Below are positions 16,290-26,327 of a stretch of 64,000 nucleotides of DNA, one piece after another. This stretch comes from CAVZRC01 sp963777695. Its GTDB lineage: Bacteria > Planctomycetota > Planctomycetia > Isosphaerales > Isosphaeraceae. The notes under the pieces were generated by a model. It saw nothing but the letters and a program-made list of their open reading frames with translations. It was not told the DNA's origin and did no database searches. The stretch lies in the NCBI GenBank assembly GCA_963777695.1, contig CAVZRC010000004.1, positions 2,294,001 through 2,358,000 on the forward strand, in the 5' to 3' direction. The position numbers and the translations under genes are program-made. Position 1 is the stretch's first letter. Every line of letters starts with the position of its first letter.

Positions 16290-19200
16290 CGCCCGACATG
16301 AGCCCGCGTCGCCCTGGACCCCGGAGCTGGTCCGCCGGTGGTTCGCCGACCGCGACCGATCGGGCACGATCGATCGGGGCGCGGTCGGCCCGTACCACCG
16401 TGCGGCTGCCGTCCTCGCCTCATTCGATCACCGGACTCTCAATGCGCCCGGAGTCCCGCCGCTCGGCGCGTCCGAGCTCGCCGGCCTCCTGACCGATTGC
16501 GTCCCCGCGCCGGGCCCCCTGGGGGCCGCGCGGTGGACGCTCAAGCCGGAAGCCCGCCGGACTGCCCTGGCATCCTTCCCGGATGCCCGAACCCTCCGCG
16601 CGGCCTTGTCCTGGAATCCGCGACCGCAGGGCGTCCCCTTGCAGCGGGCCCTCGACGCCTACATCCTCGGCACGGCGCCGCGCCGAGGACCAGGACGAAG
16701 AGCAGATCGCCTGGTCCGACCAGGTCGTCAACTGGCTGAGCACGACCCCGATCGCGGCAGAACTGGGGTTGCCCGACCCCGACGCGGTCCAAAATCGACA
16801 GGAATTCCTCCGCGTCCTGGCCCCATTGCGGACGACCGCCGGCGCCCATTTCCGCGGACGATCGGCCGAGCTGGAGCGATTGCGTACCTTCCTCCACGGT
16901 GAGACGACGCCGGATGACGCGCCCAAGCCGATGATGATCTACGGGTTCGGCGGGAGCGGCAAGACGACCCTGATGGCGCGGTTCCTCCTGGACTACTCCG
17001 AGGGGAGTCTGGACGGCGCGCCCCGGTCCGTTCGTCTTCCTCGACTTCGAACGCCCGTCGCTAGTCCCGGACGAGCCGGCCACGCTCCTGCTCGAGGCCG
17101 CCCTCCAGGTAGCCGCGCAATCATCGGGCGCCCGGGCTCCGGCCGAGTCGCTGGCCCTGTCGTTGAGATCGCTGCTCCGATCGCGTAGCGAGGATCATGC
17201 GGAGACGGGGTCGGCACCGGCCAGCTCCTGACCGGAAACACGGCCGCAGTCTACTTCAACCAGTTCGCCGACCTGTTCCGGCAGGGGGAGTGGTCCGGCA
17301 GGCCGCTCCTGTTCGCCCTGGACACGTTCGAGAAAGTGCAGTATCGCAGCCAGCGGGTGGTGGAGGTCGTCTGGTCTTTCCTCGGCGAGCTCCGGTCCCG
17401 CCTCCCCCAGGTGCGGGTCGTCGTCTCCGGCCGGGCCCCGATCCAGGCGGAGACCCATACGGCCATCGTCTCCGACCTGATCCGACTCGACGAACTGGAC
17501 GGAGATGCCGCCATCGCCTCCCTCGCCCACGCGGGCATCCCGACCGCGACCGCCCGGTTCATCCAGGAGCGTGTCGGCGGCAACCCGCTGGCGCTGAGGC
17601 TCGCCGCCAGCCTGGCCCGGTCCGAGCCGGAGGGCAGCCTCCGCGCGTTCCTGACGGCCGAATTCGCCGCCAAGCTGGATGACGAACTCGCTCAGGCGAT
17701 CTTGTTCCGCCGCGTCCTTGGGCACATTACGTCCCCGGACGTACGGAAGCTGGCCCATCCGGGCCTGACGCTCCGGAAGATCACGCCCGAGTTGATCCAG
17801 GAGGTCCTGGCGGTGCCCTGCGGCATCGAGGTGACCGACCGGGCGCGGGCCGAAGCGTTGTGGGCGGAGCTGGCCCGCGAGACCTCGGTCGTCATCCAGG
17901 AGTCGCCCGAGACGCTGAATCACCGCCCCGAGCTCCGGCGTCAGATGATCGGCCTGCTCCGTCGGAGCCGCCCGGAGCAGGTGCGCGCCATCCACGAGGC
18001 CGCGGCCGCATACTACGGCGCGCGCGACGACGATGCCTCCAAAGCCGAGCAGCTCTATCACTTGCTGTGCCTGAACCGGCCCCGGGAGGAGCTGGACGCC
18101 GTCTGGCGGCCGTCGCTCGAAGTCGTACCTTCTGTCGGCGCACGACGAGCTGCCGGAAGAGGCGATGGTGTACCTGGCCAGTCGCTCGAGCGACGGTCTG
18201 GAGTCGATCTCCACCTCGGCGGAGTGCTGGCGCGAGCAGGAACTCGTGACTTGGGAGCGGAAGACGGCCCAGTGGGCGCGCGAGCTGATCCAGCAGGACC
18301 GATACGAGGAAGTCGATAAGGAGCTGCGCCTGCGGTCGGAGCGCAGCCCGGACAGTCCGCTCTTCCTGATCCACGCCAGGGTTCTGGAGAGTCTCGGTCG
18401 GATCGAGGCGGCCCGTCAAGTCCTCTACGGAGCACTCGCGGATTGGCCCCCCGCGGGATCCCAAACCGAGCGGAGCGAACTTCTGCTGCTCCTGGTCCGC
18501 GTACTGATCGGCCTCGACGAGCGGAGCGAGGCGTGGGGTCGGCTCCTGGAGGCCAAGTCCGCGATCAGTCGGGCGGGCAACATCGCAGAGCAGCGGCTCG
18601 AGGCGGCAATCCTGGCAATTCGGGTCGCGCCCGGTGAATCGGGCGCCGCGAAGGCTCGGGAGGAGCTGGCCGGCCTGGCGGCATCGTGGCGGGAGAGCGA
18701 GTTCCGCCGCACGCCCGAGCTGGCGCGAAGCCGCGGCCGAGTTGCTCGACTCCCGGCCTGGGGAGGCGGCGCGGATCATCCTCGCCGTCGGCCTTGGGAT
18801 GACCGACCCGGCTCGGGCGGGGCGGCTGGCGGCCGCATTTGTCGAATGGGAGCGGTCTCGTTCGTACCACCACGCTCCGGACGGGGGCCTCGTGCCCGCC
18901 GGGATTGCGCTCCTGGCCGGCGCGCCGGGGACAGCCGAGAAGCCAGCCTGTCGGAGGCGTTCTGGCGACGCTGGTTCGAGACCACGCCGGCGGAGGAGGT
19001 CGGCAAGTCCGTGTCGCGCATGCTCCAGACCTTTCCCTTGACAGCGAGCGCAGCCATGGGCCTCCGCGAGGCGCTGCTCGGCCGGGACGCTGTGATTGAG
19101 CGCCGGGCCTCCGAAGCACTCACCGCCGAGGCGAGGTTGTCACGGCAGGAGCTCTTTCAGCAAGCCCACGCGCTCCTACTCGACTCGTTCGACCTCAGTG

Positions 19201-19415
19201 AGCTGGGCATGCTCCTGCGCTTCAATTTCGACACGCGAATTGACGACATTACGGCCGCGAGTAGCTATTCAAAGGCTGCATTCGATATCCTGCGGTACGC
19301 CGAACAACGCGGGATGTTGCTCGACCTATTGAGGGCCGCCGCCAAGATACGCCCTCACCGGAAAGACTGGGCCGAATTCTTACACAGGGTCGAGGAGAGC
19401 GAAAGGGGACGCTAA
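16282..19415 (+). CDS. STAND-type NTPase with helical repeats and C-terminal EAD1-like domain (about six frameshifts)
   Basis: Start GTG at 16282 lies inside the preceding gene. Conceptual product about 1040 aa. It has an N-terminal helical domain (WTLKPEARRTALASFPDARTL, PLQRALDAYI), then FRGRSAELERLRTFL leading to Walker A YGFGGSGKTTLMARF, Walker B PLLFALDTFEKVQYRS and the sensor strand VRVVVSGRAPI. A GNPLALRLAASL helix of the STAND winged-helix region and TPR-like helices follow. The last 85 residues (LLLDSFDLSELGMLLRFNF to RHKD-like end) look like an EAD1. Breaks lie near 16680, 17023, 17207, 18119, 18724 and 18930; each is one base and homology resumes at once. Predicted signal-transducing switch that recruits EAD-bearing proteases. 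Confidence 0.72.
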
Positions 19416-19432
19416 ATGGGAGTACAATCGCC

Positions 19433-20503
19433 ATGCCGCCCGTCCTCCAGGTCCGCGGACGACAATATCAGCAACTGGTCGAGGCTTTGGTCAATGCGTT
19501 CCCGAGCACGACCGCGTTCCAGATGATGCTCCAGTTCCGGCTGGAGAAATCCCTTGCCGAACTCGCGGGGTTGCCAAACCCGATCAACCAGGTCGCGTTC
19601 GAGGTCATCGAGAACTCCAACGCGGAAGGTTGGACGGCGCAGCTCATCGCGGCCGCCCGCGAGTCGCGGCCGGGCAATCCGCTCCTCCTCAAGCTGGCCG
19701 AGGACTTCGGCCTGACCGCGGCCACGGCCGAGCTCGAGCGCAAGGTCCGCGACGACCTGTCCTACCTCAACATCGCGGAGTGGCGGGAGCGGCTGGGGGA
19801 GATCGAGGCCCGGGTGTGCCGGGTCGAGACCCAGTACACGATGGGGACCGGGTTCCTCATCGGGCCGGACCTCGCGATCACGAACTACCATGTGATGGGA
19901 GAAGTGATTGAAAATCCGTCGGCTTCCGCCCAGGTGGTCCTCCGGTTCGACTACAAGCAACTCGCGGGCGGGGGGACTGTGAATCCGGGCACTGAGGTCC
20001 GCCTGGCGAAGAACTGGCTGATCGATTCCAGCCCCTACAGCGCGGTCGACTTGCTCGCCGATCCGGGGGACCAGGCGCCCAGCCCTGACGAACTGGACTA
20101 CGCCCTGCTCCGGCTCGCCGATGAGGTGGGCGACCAGCCCGTCGCGGGCGCGAAGGCCGACCCGGGAACCCCGAAGCGGGGCTGGATCAAGCCCCAACTC
20201 ACCTATCCGTTTCCCAAGGATGCCCCAGTATTCATCGTCCAGCACCCCGAGGCTCGCCCACTACAACTGGCTCTGGACACCAAGTCGGTGATCGCGCGGA
20301 ATGGGAACAAGACCCGGGTCCGGTACGTCACCAACACCGAGAAGGGCTCCTCCGGCTCGCCGGTCTTCGACGAAAACTGGGAGTTGGTGGCCCTGCACCA
20401 TAGCGGGGACCGCCGGATCGTCCCAGTGTATAATCAGGGCATACCGTTCGCGGCCATCGTGGATCTGATGGGCCGGCGCGGTCACAACCTGCCGGCGGGC
20501 TGA
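19433..20503 (+). CDS. EAD1-like domain fused to trypsin-like serine protease
   Basis: 356 aa, intact. Residues 1-95 are an EAD1-type adaptor (YQQLVEALVNAF, MMLQFRLEKSLAELA, AFEVIENSNAEGW, then RESRPGNPLLLKL). From about 130 a chymotrypsin-fold protease follows with the complete triad: H153 in GTGFLIGPDLAITNYHV, D222 in DELDYALLRL and S307 in EKGSSGSPVF. There is no signal peptide, so it is cytoplasmic, unlike DegP-type proteases. It starts 17 bp after the NTPase stop, behind a GGAG. EAD-trypsin effectors paired with NTPases are known from conflict systems, where the protease is the toxic or activating output; the target here is unknown. Confidence 0.85.
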   Translation: MPPVLQVRGRQYQQLVEALVNAFPSTTAFQMMLQFRLEKSLAELAGLPNPINQVAFEVIENSNAEGWTAQLIAAARESRPGNPLLLKLAEDFGLTAATAELERKVRDDLSYLNIAEWRERLGEIEARVCRVETQYTMGTGFLIGPDLAITNYHVMGEVIENPSASAQVVLRFDYKQLAGGGTVNPGTEVRLAKNWLIDSSPYSAVDLLADPGDQAPSPDELDYALLRLADEVGDQPVAGAKADPGTPKRGWIKPQLTYPFPKDAPVFIVQHPEARPLQLALDTKSVIARNGNKTRVRYVTNTEKGSSGSPVFDENWELVALHHSGDRRIVPVYNQGIPFAAIVDLMGRRGHNLPAG

Positions 20504-20601
20504 TCGGTCGCGGGCATCGCAATCCAGGGGCGAGTTGCTATCGCCGGGCGGGGCGGATATCCGTCGCGTCTCGGTCCTCGGACGAACGGGGGGCGAGTAC
20601 C

Positions 20602-22056
20602 TTGTCAACAATCTCGGGCGACCAGATTCGGAAGCTGCGCGAGTTCCTCGAAGAGACGTTCTCGGCGGTCCAGCTTGAGCGGTTCCTCATCGAGGGTGGC
20701 TATCCGGAGATCACTCACCAGATCGACAAGAGTCAGGGCGTGGCGCAATATGCCTTCGATGTGATCATCCAGCTCAAGCAGTACAATCGGATCGACCACA
20801 CGTTCTTCCAGCGGCTCCGGGAGGCGCGCCGAAGCTGGAGGAGTGGATCGGCGCCCTGGAGCGATCGCTCCTCGGCCCACTCGAAGAGAAGTCGCCCGCC
20901 CGGCACCTGGACCCGGTCCAGCTCGAGGAATTGATCTCGACGGCCGGGCCGGCGGGGCTGCTCGCCTACAATACCCAGATGCGCCTGCTCCATCAACTCG
21001 ATCCGGACTTGCTGCGCGTTGTCGGCCTTGCCCCTCAGACCGTTCGACCTGCTGCGCGCCACGCTCGCGCACCTCAACACCTTGCCCAGGGCCGGGGAGC
21101 AGTCGCCGCTCGGTCGCTGGCTGGCGATGGCCGTCGAGGTGGCGGAGTCTCGAGGCTATGCCGGGCCCTATCGCCGGGCGCTCGAGGTGATCTCGGGCGC
21201 CGAATACCGCTCGACCGACGACCTCGACGCCGACTCCAGCAGATTTCCCAGGATAGGCAAGGTCCCGGAGGGCATGCTGACGGTCGGATTCCTCTCCCAA
21301 GGGCTCGCCGCGGCGGCTTCGATCTGTCGCATCAAGGTGTATCTCTATCGCGATGGGCAGCGTCAGCGTTTCGAGGACGGGAGCCCGGCATTCACCCTCG
21401 CGACCGGCTGGCTGGCTACCCCATCGCTGCTGGTCACGGCCTGGCATGCCCTGGCCGGGAACGATCGGCGACCGGAGCTGGCCGACATGCGCGACCAGGC
21501 CGCGAACCTGGCGTGCGAATTCGACTTCGAGAAGGACGTCGAGACCGGCGTGGTGATCCGGGGGGCGAAGCTGCTGGCCTGGGACGCCGAGGCGGACATC
21601 GTCCTGATCCGCCTCGAATTCGAGGCCGAGCGACCGGGTCTGCGGCTCTGCCTGGCCGAGTCCGGGGCCGCGGGGCCGGATGATCGCCTGAGTCTCATCC
21701 ACCATGGATACGCGACCCGCAAGCTCCTCGGCCTCCGCGGCCGGCGCTTCGCGTTTGCGGACTTGCCGGCCGAAGACAGCCTACCGAGCCACCTCCGGCT
21801 CGAAGATCGCCTGTTCTACGACCTCCCGTCGGGCGCCGGCAGCAGCGGGGCGCCGCTCTTCGACGATGACTGGCGCCTCGTCGGGCAGCACCTCGGCTTC
21901 CTCATGTTCCCGCCGAGCCCGACGCGACCACATCGCTATGGCTTCGGCGTCGGGCTCGACGCGCTGCGTCGCTTCCTGGCGGGACAAGGGACGACGACTG
22001 ACGACCCAAGCCTGGCCCGCAACGCACTTGACGAGATCCAAGCCGCATCGGAATGA
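20602..22056 (+). CDS. Second EAD-like/trypsin-like protease, longer linker (two frameshifts)
   Basis: TTG start at 20602 behind GGGGGGCGAG. The N-terminal 75 residues form a helical adaptor distinct from that of the previous gene (LREFLEETFSAVQLERFLI, YAFDVIIQLKQYNRIDHTFF) but of the same EAD style. One-base breaks near 20829 and 21042 frame a helical middle domain (RPKLEEWIGALERSLLG, then LDPDLLRVVGLAP). The protease part has H (codon 21445-21447) in VTAWHALAG, D (21595-21597) in ADIVLIRLE and S (21844-21846) in AGSSGAPLF. About 485 aa, cytoplasmic. It belongs to the same transcription direction as its neighbours with a 98-bp gap. Function inferred as a second proteolytic effector. Confidence 0.75.
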
Positions 22057-22134
22057 GATCGAGGCCCGAGTGAGTGAGTTCCCATCTGAACCCGATCTTG
22101 ACCACTCGACAGACCCCGGAGCACGAGCAATCTC

Positions 22135-23267
22135 ATGGGCTACCTCCAACTCGAAGGCCCCGACTGGGGACGGATCTGCAAGACCCTGGGAACCAGCTTC
22201 GACGTGCTGGCGCTGAGCCGGCTGGTGAAGGCGGAATTCCCCCAAGTGGCGGGCGAGGTCGCCTGGATCGGCATGCCCGAAGATCAGATCGTTTTTGACA
22301 TAGTGGGCACCGCAAACCGGCATGGCGAGCTCGATAGGCTGCTCACCAAGGCGGCGGAGAACCGGCCGGCGCGGCATGAATTGAGGGCGTTGACCTATGA
22401 TCTGGCGCAAGGCCGGTTGGGCTGCGCCCGTGCTATCCCACGGCCTCGACGTCGGCGGGCGCTCGAGGCCTTGACGACGTCGGGACAACCCTTCTTCGAT
22501 ACCTCGAAGCTGGCCTGGTGGCTGATCCGTGTCGAGCGTCAGGTCTGCCTGGTCCGTTGCGGCGACGAGCGCGGCACGGGTTTCCTCGTGGGCCCAAACC
22601 TGGTCCTGACCTGTTATCACGTCATCAAGAGCCACCTGAATGGAAGTGTGCCGGCGTCGGCCCTCGGGGTGCGGTTCGACTATCGTCGATCGATGACCGG
22701 CGCCGAACCTGCGGAGAACCCGGGCGACTGGATCGGAGCCGACCCGGCCTGGAAGATCCCCCACGCACCCTATAGCCAGGCCGACATCACACTCGTCGGG
22801 GACCCGGCGCCGGGGGAACTCGACGACGCGCTCCTGAAGCTCACCCGGGCCGTGGGATCCGAGGTACCGCCCGGTGAATCGTCTGCCCGGGGTTGGGCCG
22901 ACCTCGCCAAGGACCCCCACCTCCCCAACCGCAAGGAACCCATCCTCATCGTGCAGCATCCCGAGCGAGAGCAGAAGCCCCCGCCGCAGATGCCGCTCCA
23001 GATCGCATTCGCCACTCCCGGCTTCGAGGGCGATAATAGCAACGGGACGCGGCTGCTCTACACCCCGAGCACGCGTCGTGGGTCATCGGGATCGCCGGTC
23101 TTCGACCGTACCCTTGAAGTCGTCGCTCTGCACCACAACCGGGGGCAGATCAGCGCCGAGCGGTTGACCTCGTGAAGAACAACCGGGGAATTCCGATCGC
23201 TAAGATACGGTCACGCCTTAACGACGATGTCCGCGCGATGCTCGTGTCACCACCACCCGCTCCTTGA
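22135..23267 (+). CDS. Third adaptor/trypsin-like protease (frameshift near the end)
   Basis: The first 90 residues are a third, different helical adaptor (FDVLALSRLVKAEFPQVAGEVAW, FDIVGTANRHGELDRLLTKA, ENRPARHEL). The protease domain has H162 in GTGFLVGPNLVLTCYHV, D230 in GELDDALLKL and S318 in RRGSSGSPVF, so the triad is complete. In the frame as given it stops at 23175; a one-base correction near 23170 continues as VKNNRGIPIAKIRSRLNDDV, the same NxGIP motif that ends the first protease, to a stop at 23267. The start ATG at 22135 has only a weak ribosome binding site. It closes the block; the downstream DNA is a ggt relic. Confidence 0.78.
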
Positions 23268-23310
23268 TCGCAAACCCCGAGTCCTCCCGGAGTCGGCGGA
23301 CTTCGAGCTC

Positions 23311-23535
23311 TATACTCCGAGGCATAGCCGGGGAGCTCGGCCGTGCCGGCGCCCGGGGGAGCCTGCTCTTCGGGGTGATCTGGATACCGGCCCAGTAGCC
23401 GACGAACCTGCCGCGCGACTGCGGCGAGAGTTCCTTGACCTCCAGTCCCGGGGCCCTCATTGCGTCGAGGTCCTTGGGATTGAACGCATCTTTCGGCACC
23501 TGCTCGATGGATCGGGGCCCCGACCAATCCCAGGT
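23311..23535 (-). pseudogene. 3' relic of a second gamma-glutamyltransferase gene
   Basis: Minus-strand translation gives RSIEQVPKDAFNPKDLDAM, LEVKELSPQSRG and FVGYWAGIQITPK, which align with the C-terminus of the intact ggt at 26328-28046 (RSIEQVPKDAFDPKVLDEV, LEVKELSPEQRA, FVGYWAGIEIDPK). Upstream of this fragment homology to the coding part stops, and a piece of the ggt 5' flank follows (see 23717-23760), so about 1.5 kb of the middle of the gene has been lost. Single-base differences also break the frame at its end. Not expected to be functional. Confidence 0.8.
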
Positions 23536-23716
23536 CGGGTGGCTGGGGTCGGCGCCCGGAGGACGATGCCTCCAAGAGTGCCGGTGTGGAAGCCGACGGA
23601 CTCCAATCAACCTCCGGGTCTCGTCGCTTCAGTCTCGCCGAGCATCGGATTTCGCAACGACCCTGCCTTCTCTCACGAACCCTGGTCGCAGCGGCGACCA
23701 TCGGAGGGGCGCGTCG

Positions 23717-23760
23717 GAACTGGACGCGTTGTGCCGGCCGGTGTATGGTTGATGTTCGAG
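23717..23760. repeat. Copy 1 of a duplicated ggt 5'-flanking segment
   Basis: About 44 bases running from GAACTGGACGCGTTGTG to GTATGGTTGATGTTCGAG are repeated with a few changes at 28237-28279, upstream of the intact ggt. It lies between the ggt relic and the beta-lactamase gene, as the other copy lies between ggt and a TPR gene. It marks the end of the duplicated block and may hold a promoter. Confidence 0.6.
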
Positions 23761-23821
23761 ATCGGGCCGTTCGCAACGATTCGGGACCGAGCGAATTTAT
23801 CCGGCTTTTCGAGGTCCGCTC

Positions 23822-24848
23822 ATGCTCCAGCCCGAGAATCATGATAAGAAGATGGCTCCGAGCCGCGATCATTCCCCGGCGCCAACTCTGTCCGGCTGGC
23901 CGTCGCGACCGCCGATCGTCACCCGCAGGCTGTTCCTTGGCATGCTGTCGGCGTTGGTCGGTTGGCGGTCGAGCTTCGTCTGGTCGAAGGAGCAGGATGA
24001 AGCGAAGCCGAAGCCCGGGATCGATGCCCTGGCCGGGACGGTCCGGTCGCTCATCAACGATTCCGGCGCCGAGGACGTCGGGGTGGCGTTTCACGATCTG
24101 GCAACGGGCGAGGAAATGCTCATCCACGCGGACGCGACCTTCCATGCGGCCAGCACGATGAAGGTGCCGGTCATGATGGAGGTCTTCCGCCAGGACCAGG
24201 AGAAGCGGCTCTCCCTGGACGACCGGATCGCCGTGAAGACGGAGTTCGCCAGCATCGTTGACGGCAAGCCGTTCTCGCTCAAGGTTGAAGATGATTCGGA
24301 GACGAGCCTCTATCGGCGGCTCGGCGAGCGGTTGACGATCCGGGAACTCCTTCGGCTGATGATCGTCGAGAGCAGCAATGTGGCGACCAACCTCCTGATC
24401 GAGCGGGTCACGGCGGCCCGGACGTCGGAATTCATGGCCCGACTCGGGGCCGAGAGCGTCCGGGTGCTCCGCGGCGTCGAGGATAACCGCGCCTACGCGC
24501 TCGGCCGGAACAACACACTCACGGGCGCGGGCTCATGCGGATCCTCCGGCTCCTGGCCGAGCGGAAGGTCGTCTCGGCGGCGGCCTCGGCGGCGATGATC
24601 GCGATCCTGAGAGATCAGAAGTTCGCCGAGGGCATCCCCGCGGGCCTCCCGGCGGATGCGGGCGTGAAGATCGCGCACAAGACGGGCTGGTTCGGGCAGG
24701 TCTATCACGATGCGGCGATCGTCGAGCCACCCCGCGGCAAGCCATTCGTCCTGGTCGTCCTGACGCGCGGGATCAAAGAAACGCCTCGGCGCACAAGCTC
24801 GTGGCCGAGATCTCCCGCGCGGTCTATCAACATGCCGAGGCGCGTTGA
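23822..24848 (+). CDS. Class A beta-lactamase-family serine hydrolase (two frameshifts)
   Basis: Exported through a leader with a twin-arginine-like core (TRRLFLGMLSALVG). Catalytic motifs in order: S111-T-M-K114 (nucleophile and general base), S184-S-N186 in place of SDN, the omega-loop segment RGVEDNRAYALGRNN, and KTG in AHKTGWFGQVYHD. The frame breaks near 24530 (one C missing, GLMRILRLLAERK follows) and near 24785 (one A missing in an A run, ending in SAHKLVAEISRAVYQHAEAR). About 342 aa. It could be a true beta-lactamase or a related penicillin-interacting hydrolase; the motifs do not separate these. A second possible start is the ATG at 23852. Confidence 0.85.
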
Positions 24849-24979
24849 CGCCGGTGAACGCCCGCCGCGCCGGTCAGGAAAGTTGGGGCATGGGGCCGGG
24901 TTCTTCCGCGGCGCGGACTGTGATAACCTGGTCCCGACGCTGGCGCGAGGAAGAACCGAAAGGCGGGGGCCGGTGTGAC

Positions 24980-26126
24980 ATGATGCGGTGGTTGACCCTG
25001 GCTCCGAGCCTGGCGGTGATCGCGATCGTCCTGTTGGACGCCTTCGAGGCGATACTGCTCCCCCGTCGCGTCTCCCGCAACTTTCGCCTGGCGAGGCAAT
25101 TCTATCGATCGACCTGGCGGCCCTGGGCCGCGATCGGCCGGCGGTTGGCCCGCGGCAAGCGCCGGGAGATCTTCCTCAGCATATTCGGACCGCTGTCGAT
25201 GCTCGTGCTCTTCGCGGTCTGGGCCGCCGGGTTGATCCTCGGATTCGCCCTCTTGCACTGGTCGCTCGATACGCCCCTGAGCCAGCCGCGAGAGGGGGCG
25301 AGCTTATTCGACGCCTTCTACATGAGCGGGGTCACATTTTTCACCCTCGGGTACGGCGACGTGACTCCCGTCAACAAGCTCGGCCGGGTCCTGGTCGTGG
25401 TCGAGACGGGGCTCGGGTTCGGGTTCCTTGCGGTGGTGATCAGCTACCTCCCCGTGCTCTACCAGGCGTTCTCCCGGCGGGAGGTGATGATCTCCCTGCT
25501 CGACGCCCGCGCAGGCTCTCCCCCGACCGCCGCCCAGCTCCTGATCAGGTCGGCCGCGGCCCGGGGCCGGGACGACCTGGCGCATCCTCGGGGAGTATGA
25601 ACGATGGTCGGCCGAGCTGCTGGAGAGCCACCTCTCGTTCGCCGTCCTGAGCTACTACCGGTCGCAGCACGACAATCAGTCGTGGCTGGCCGCGGCCACG
25701 GCCATCCTCGACACCTGCTCGCTCTTGATCGCGGCGGTCGAACGCGATGACGTTTACCAGGCCGGGTTGACCTTCGCCATGACCCGCCACGCGGTCGTCG
25801 ACCTGGCCCAGGCTTTCAAGTCTCCGCCCCATCCCCCGGATCACGACCGCCTCGATCCCGACCGGCTCGGCCGCCTCCGCGACGCCCTGCGCTCCGCCGG
25901 GATCGCGCCCCGAGAAGGGGCTGCCATCGACCGCAAGCTCAACGAACTCCGCGCGATGTACGAGCCGTTCGTCGCCTCGCTCTCCGCATACTTCGTCCTG
26001 CCCCTCCCCCCCTTCCTTTCCGACGCCCCCGTCGTGGACAACTGGCAGACCAGCGCCTGGATGCGTCGAACCGCCGGAATCACCTCGCTGGTCCCCGTCC
26101 AGCCCGACGACGACCACCTAGTCTGA
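24980..26126 (+). CDS. Two-helix potassium channel with long cytoplasmic tail (one frameshift)
   Basis: MMRWLTLAPSLAVIAIVLLDAFEAILL is a first hydrophobic segment; PLSMLVLFAVWAAGLILGFALL is the outer helix, and VLVVVETGLGFGFLAVVISYLPV the inner helix. Between them the pore loop FYMSGVTFFTLGYGDVTPV carries the K+ selectivity filter TLGYGD. After a one-base break near 25580 the soluble tail continues (RILGEYERWSAELLESHLSFAVLSYYRSQH), helical, without an RCK nucleotide-binding fold. About 382 aa. The ATG pair at 24980 is chosen because the frame upstream overlaps the beta-lactamase and has no homology. Confidence 0.88.
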
Positions 26127-26158
26127 ATCTCCTTGAACATCCGCCATCTCGAACTTGA

Positions 26159-26226
26159 TACGAGCCCGAAGCGCAAAACGAGTGCATGATTTCCGGAGAT
26201 TCACTCGCTTGCGCTTCGGGCTCGTA
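26159..26226. repeat. 68-bp palindromic intergenic element, possible bidirectional terminator
   Basis: Perfect 18-bp arms TACGAGCCCGAAGCGCAA (26159-26176) and their reverse complement (26209-26226), with further partial pairing towards the loop (CGAGTG with CACTCG). It sits between the convergent channel and ggt genes, so it could end both transcripts. As I recall, similar sequences recur between genes in planctomycete genomes. Confidence 0.75.
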
Positions 26227-26327
26227 GGAGTCCGCTTCCTGTCGAACTGCGCCCAAACCAAGCGTGAAGCGCTCTCGGAACAAAGACCCGGACGTGACGA
26301 AGGGCGGCGCGGATTCGCCATACCCGT

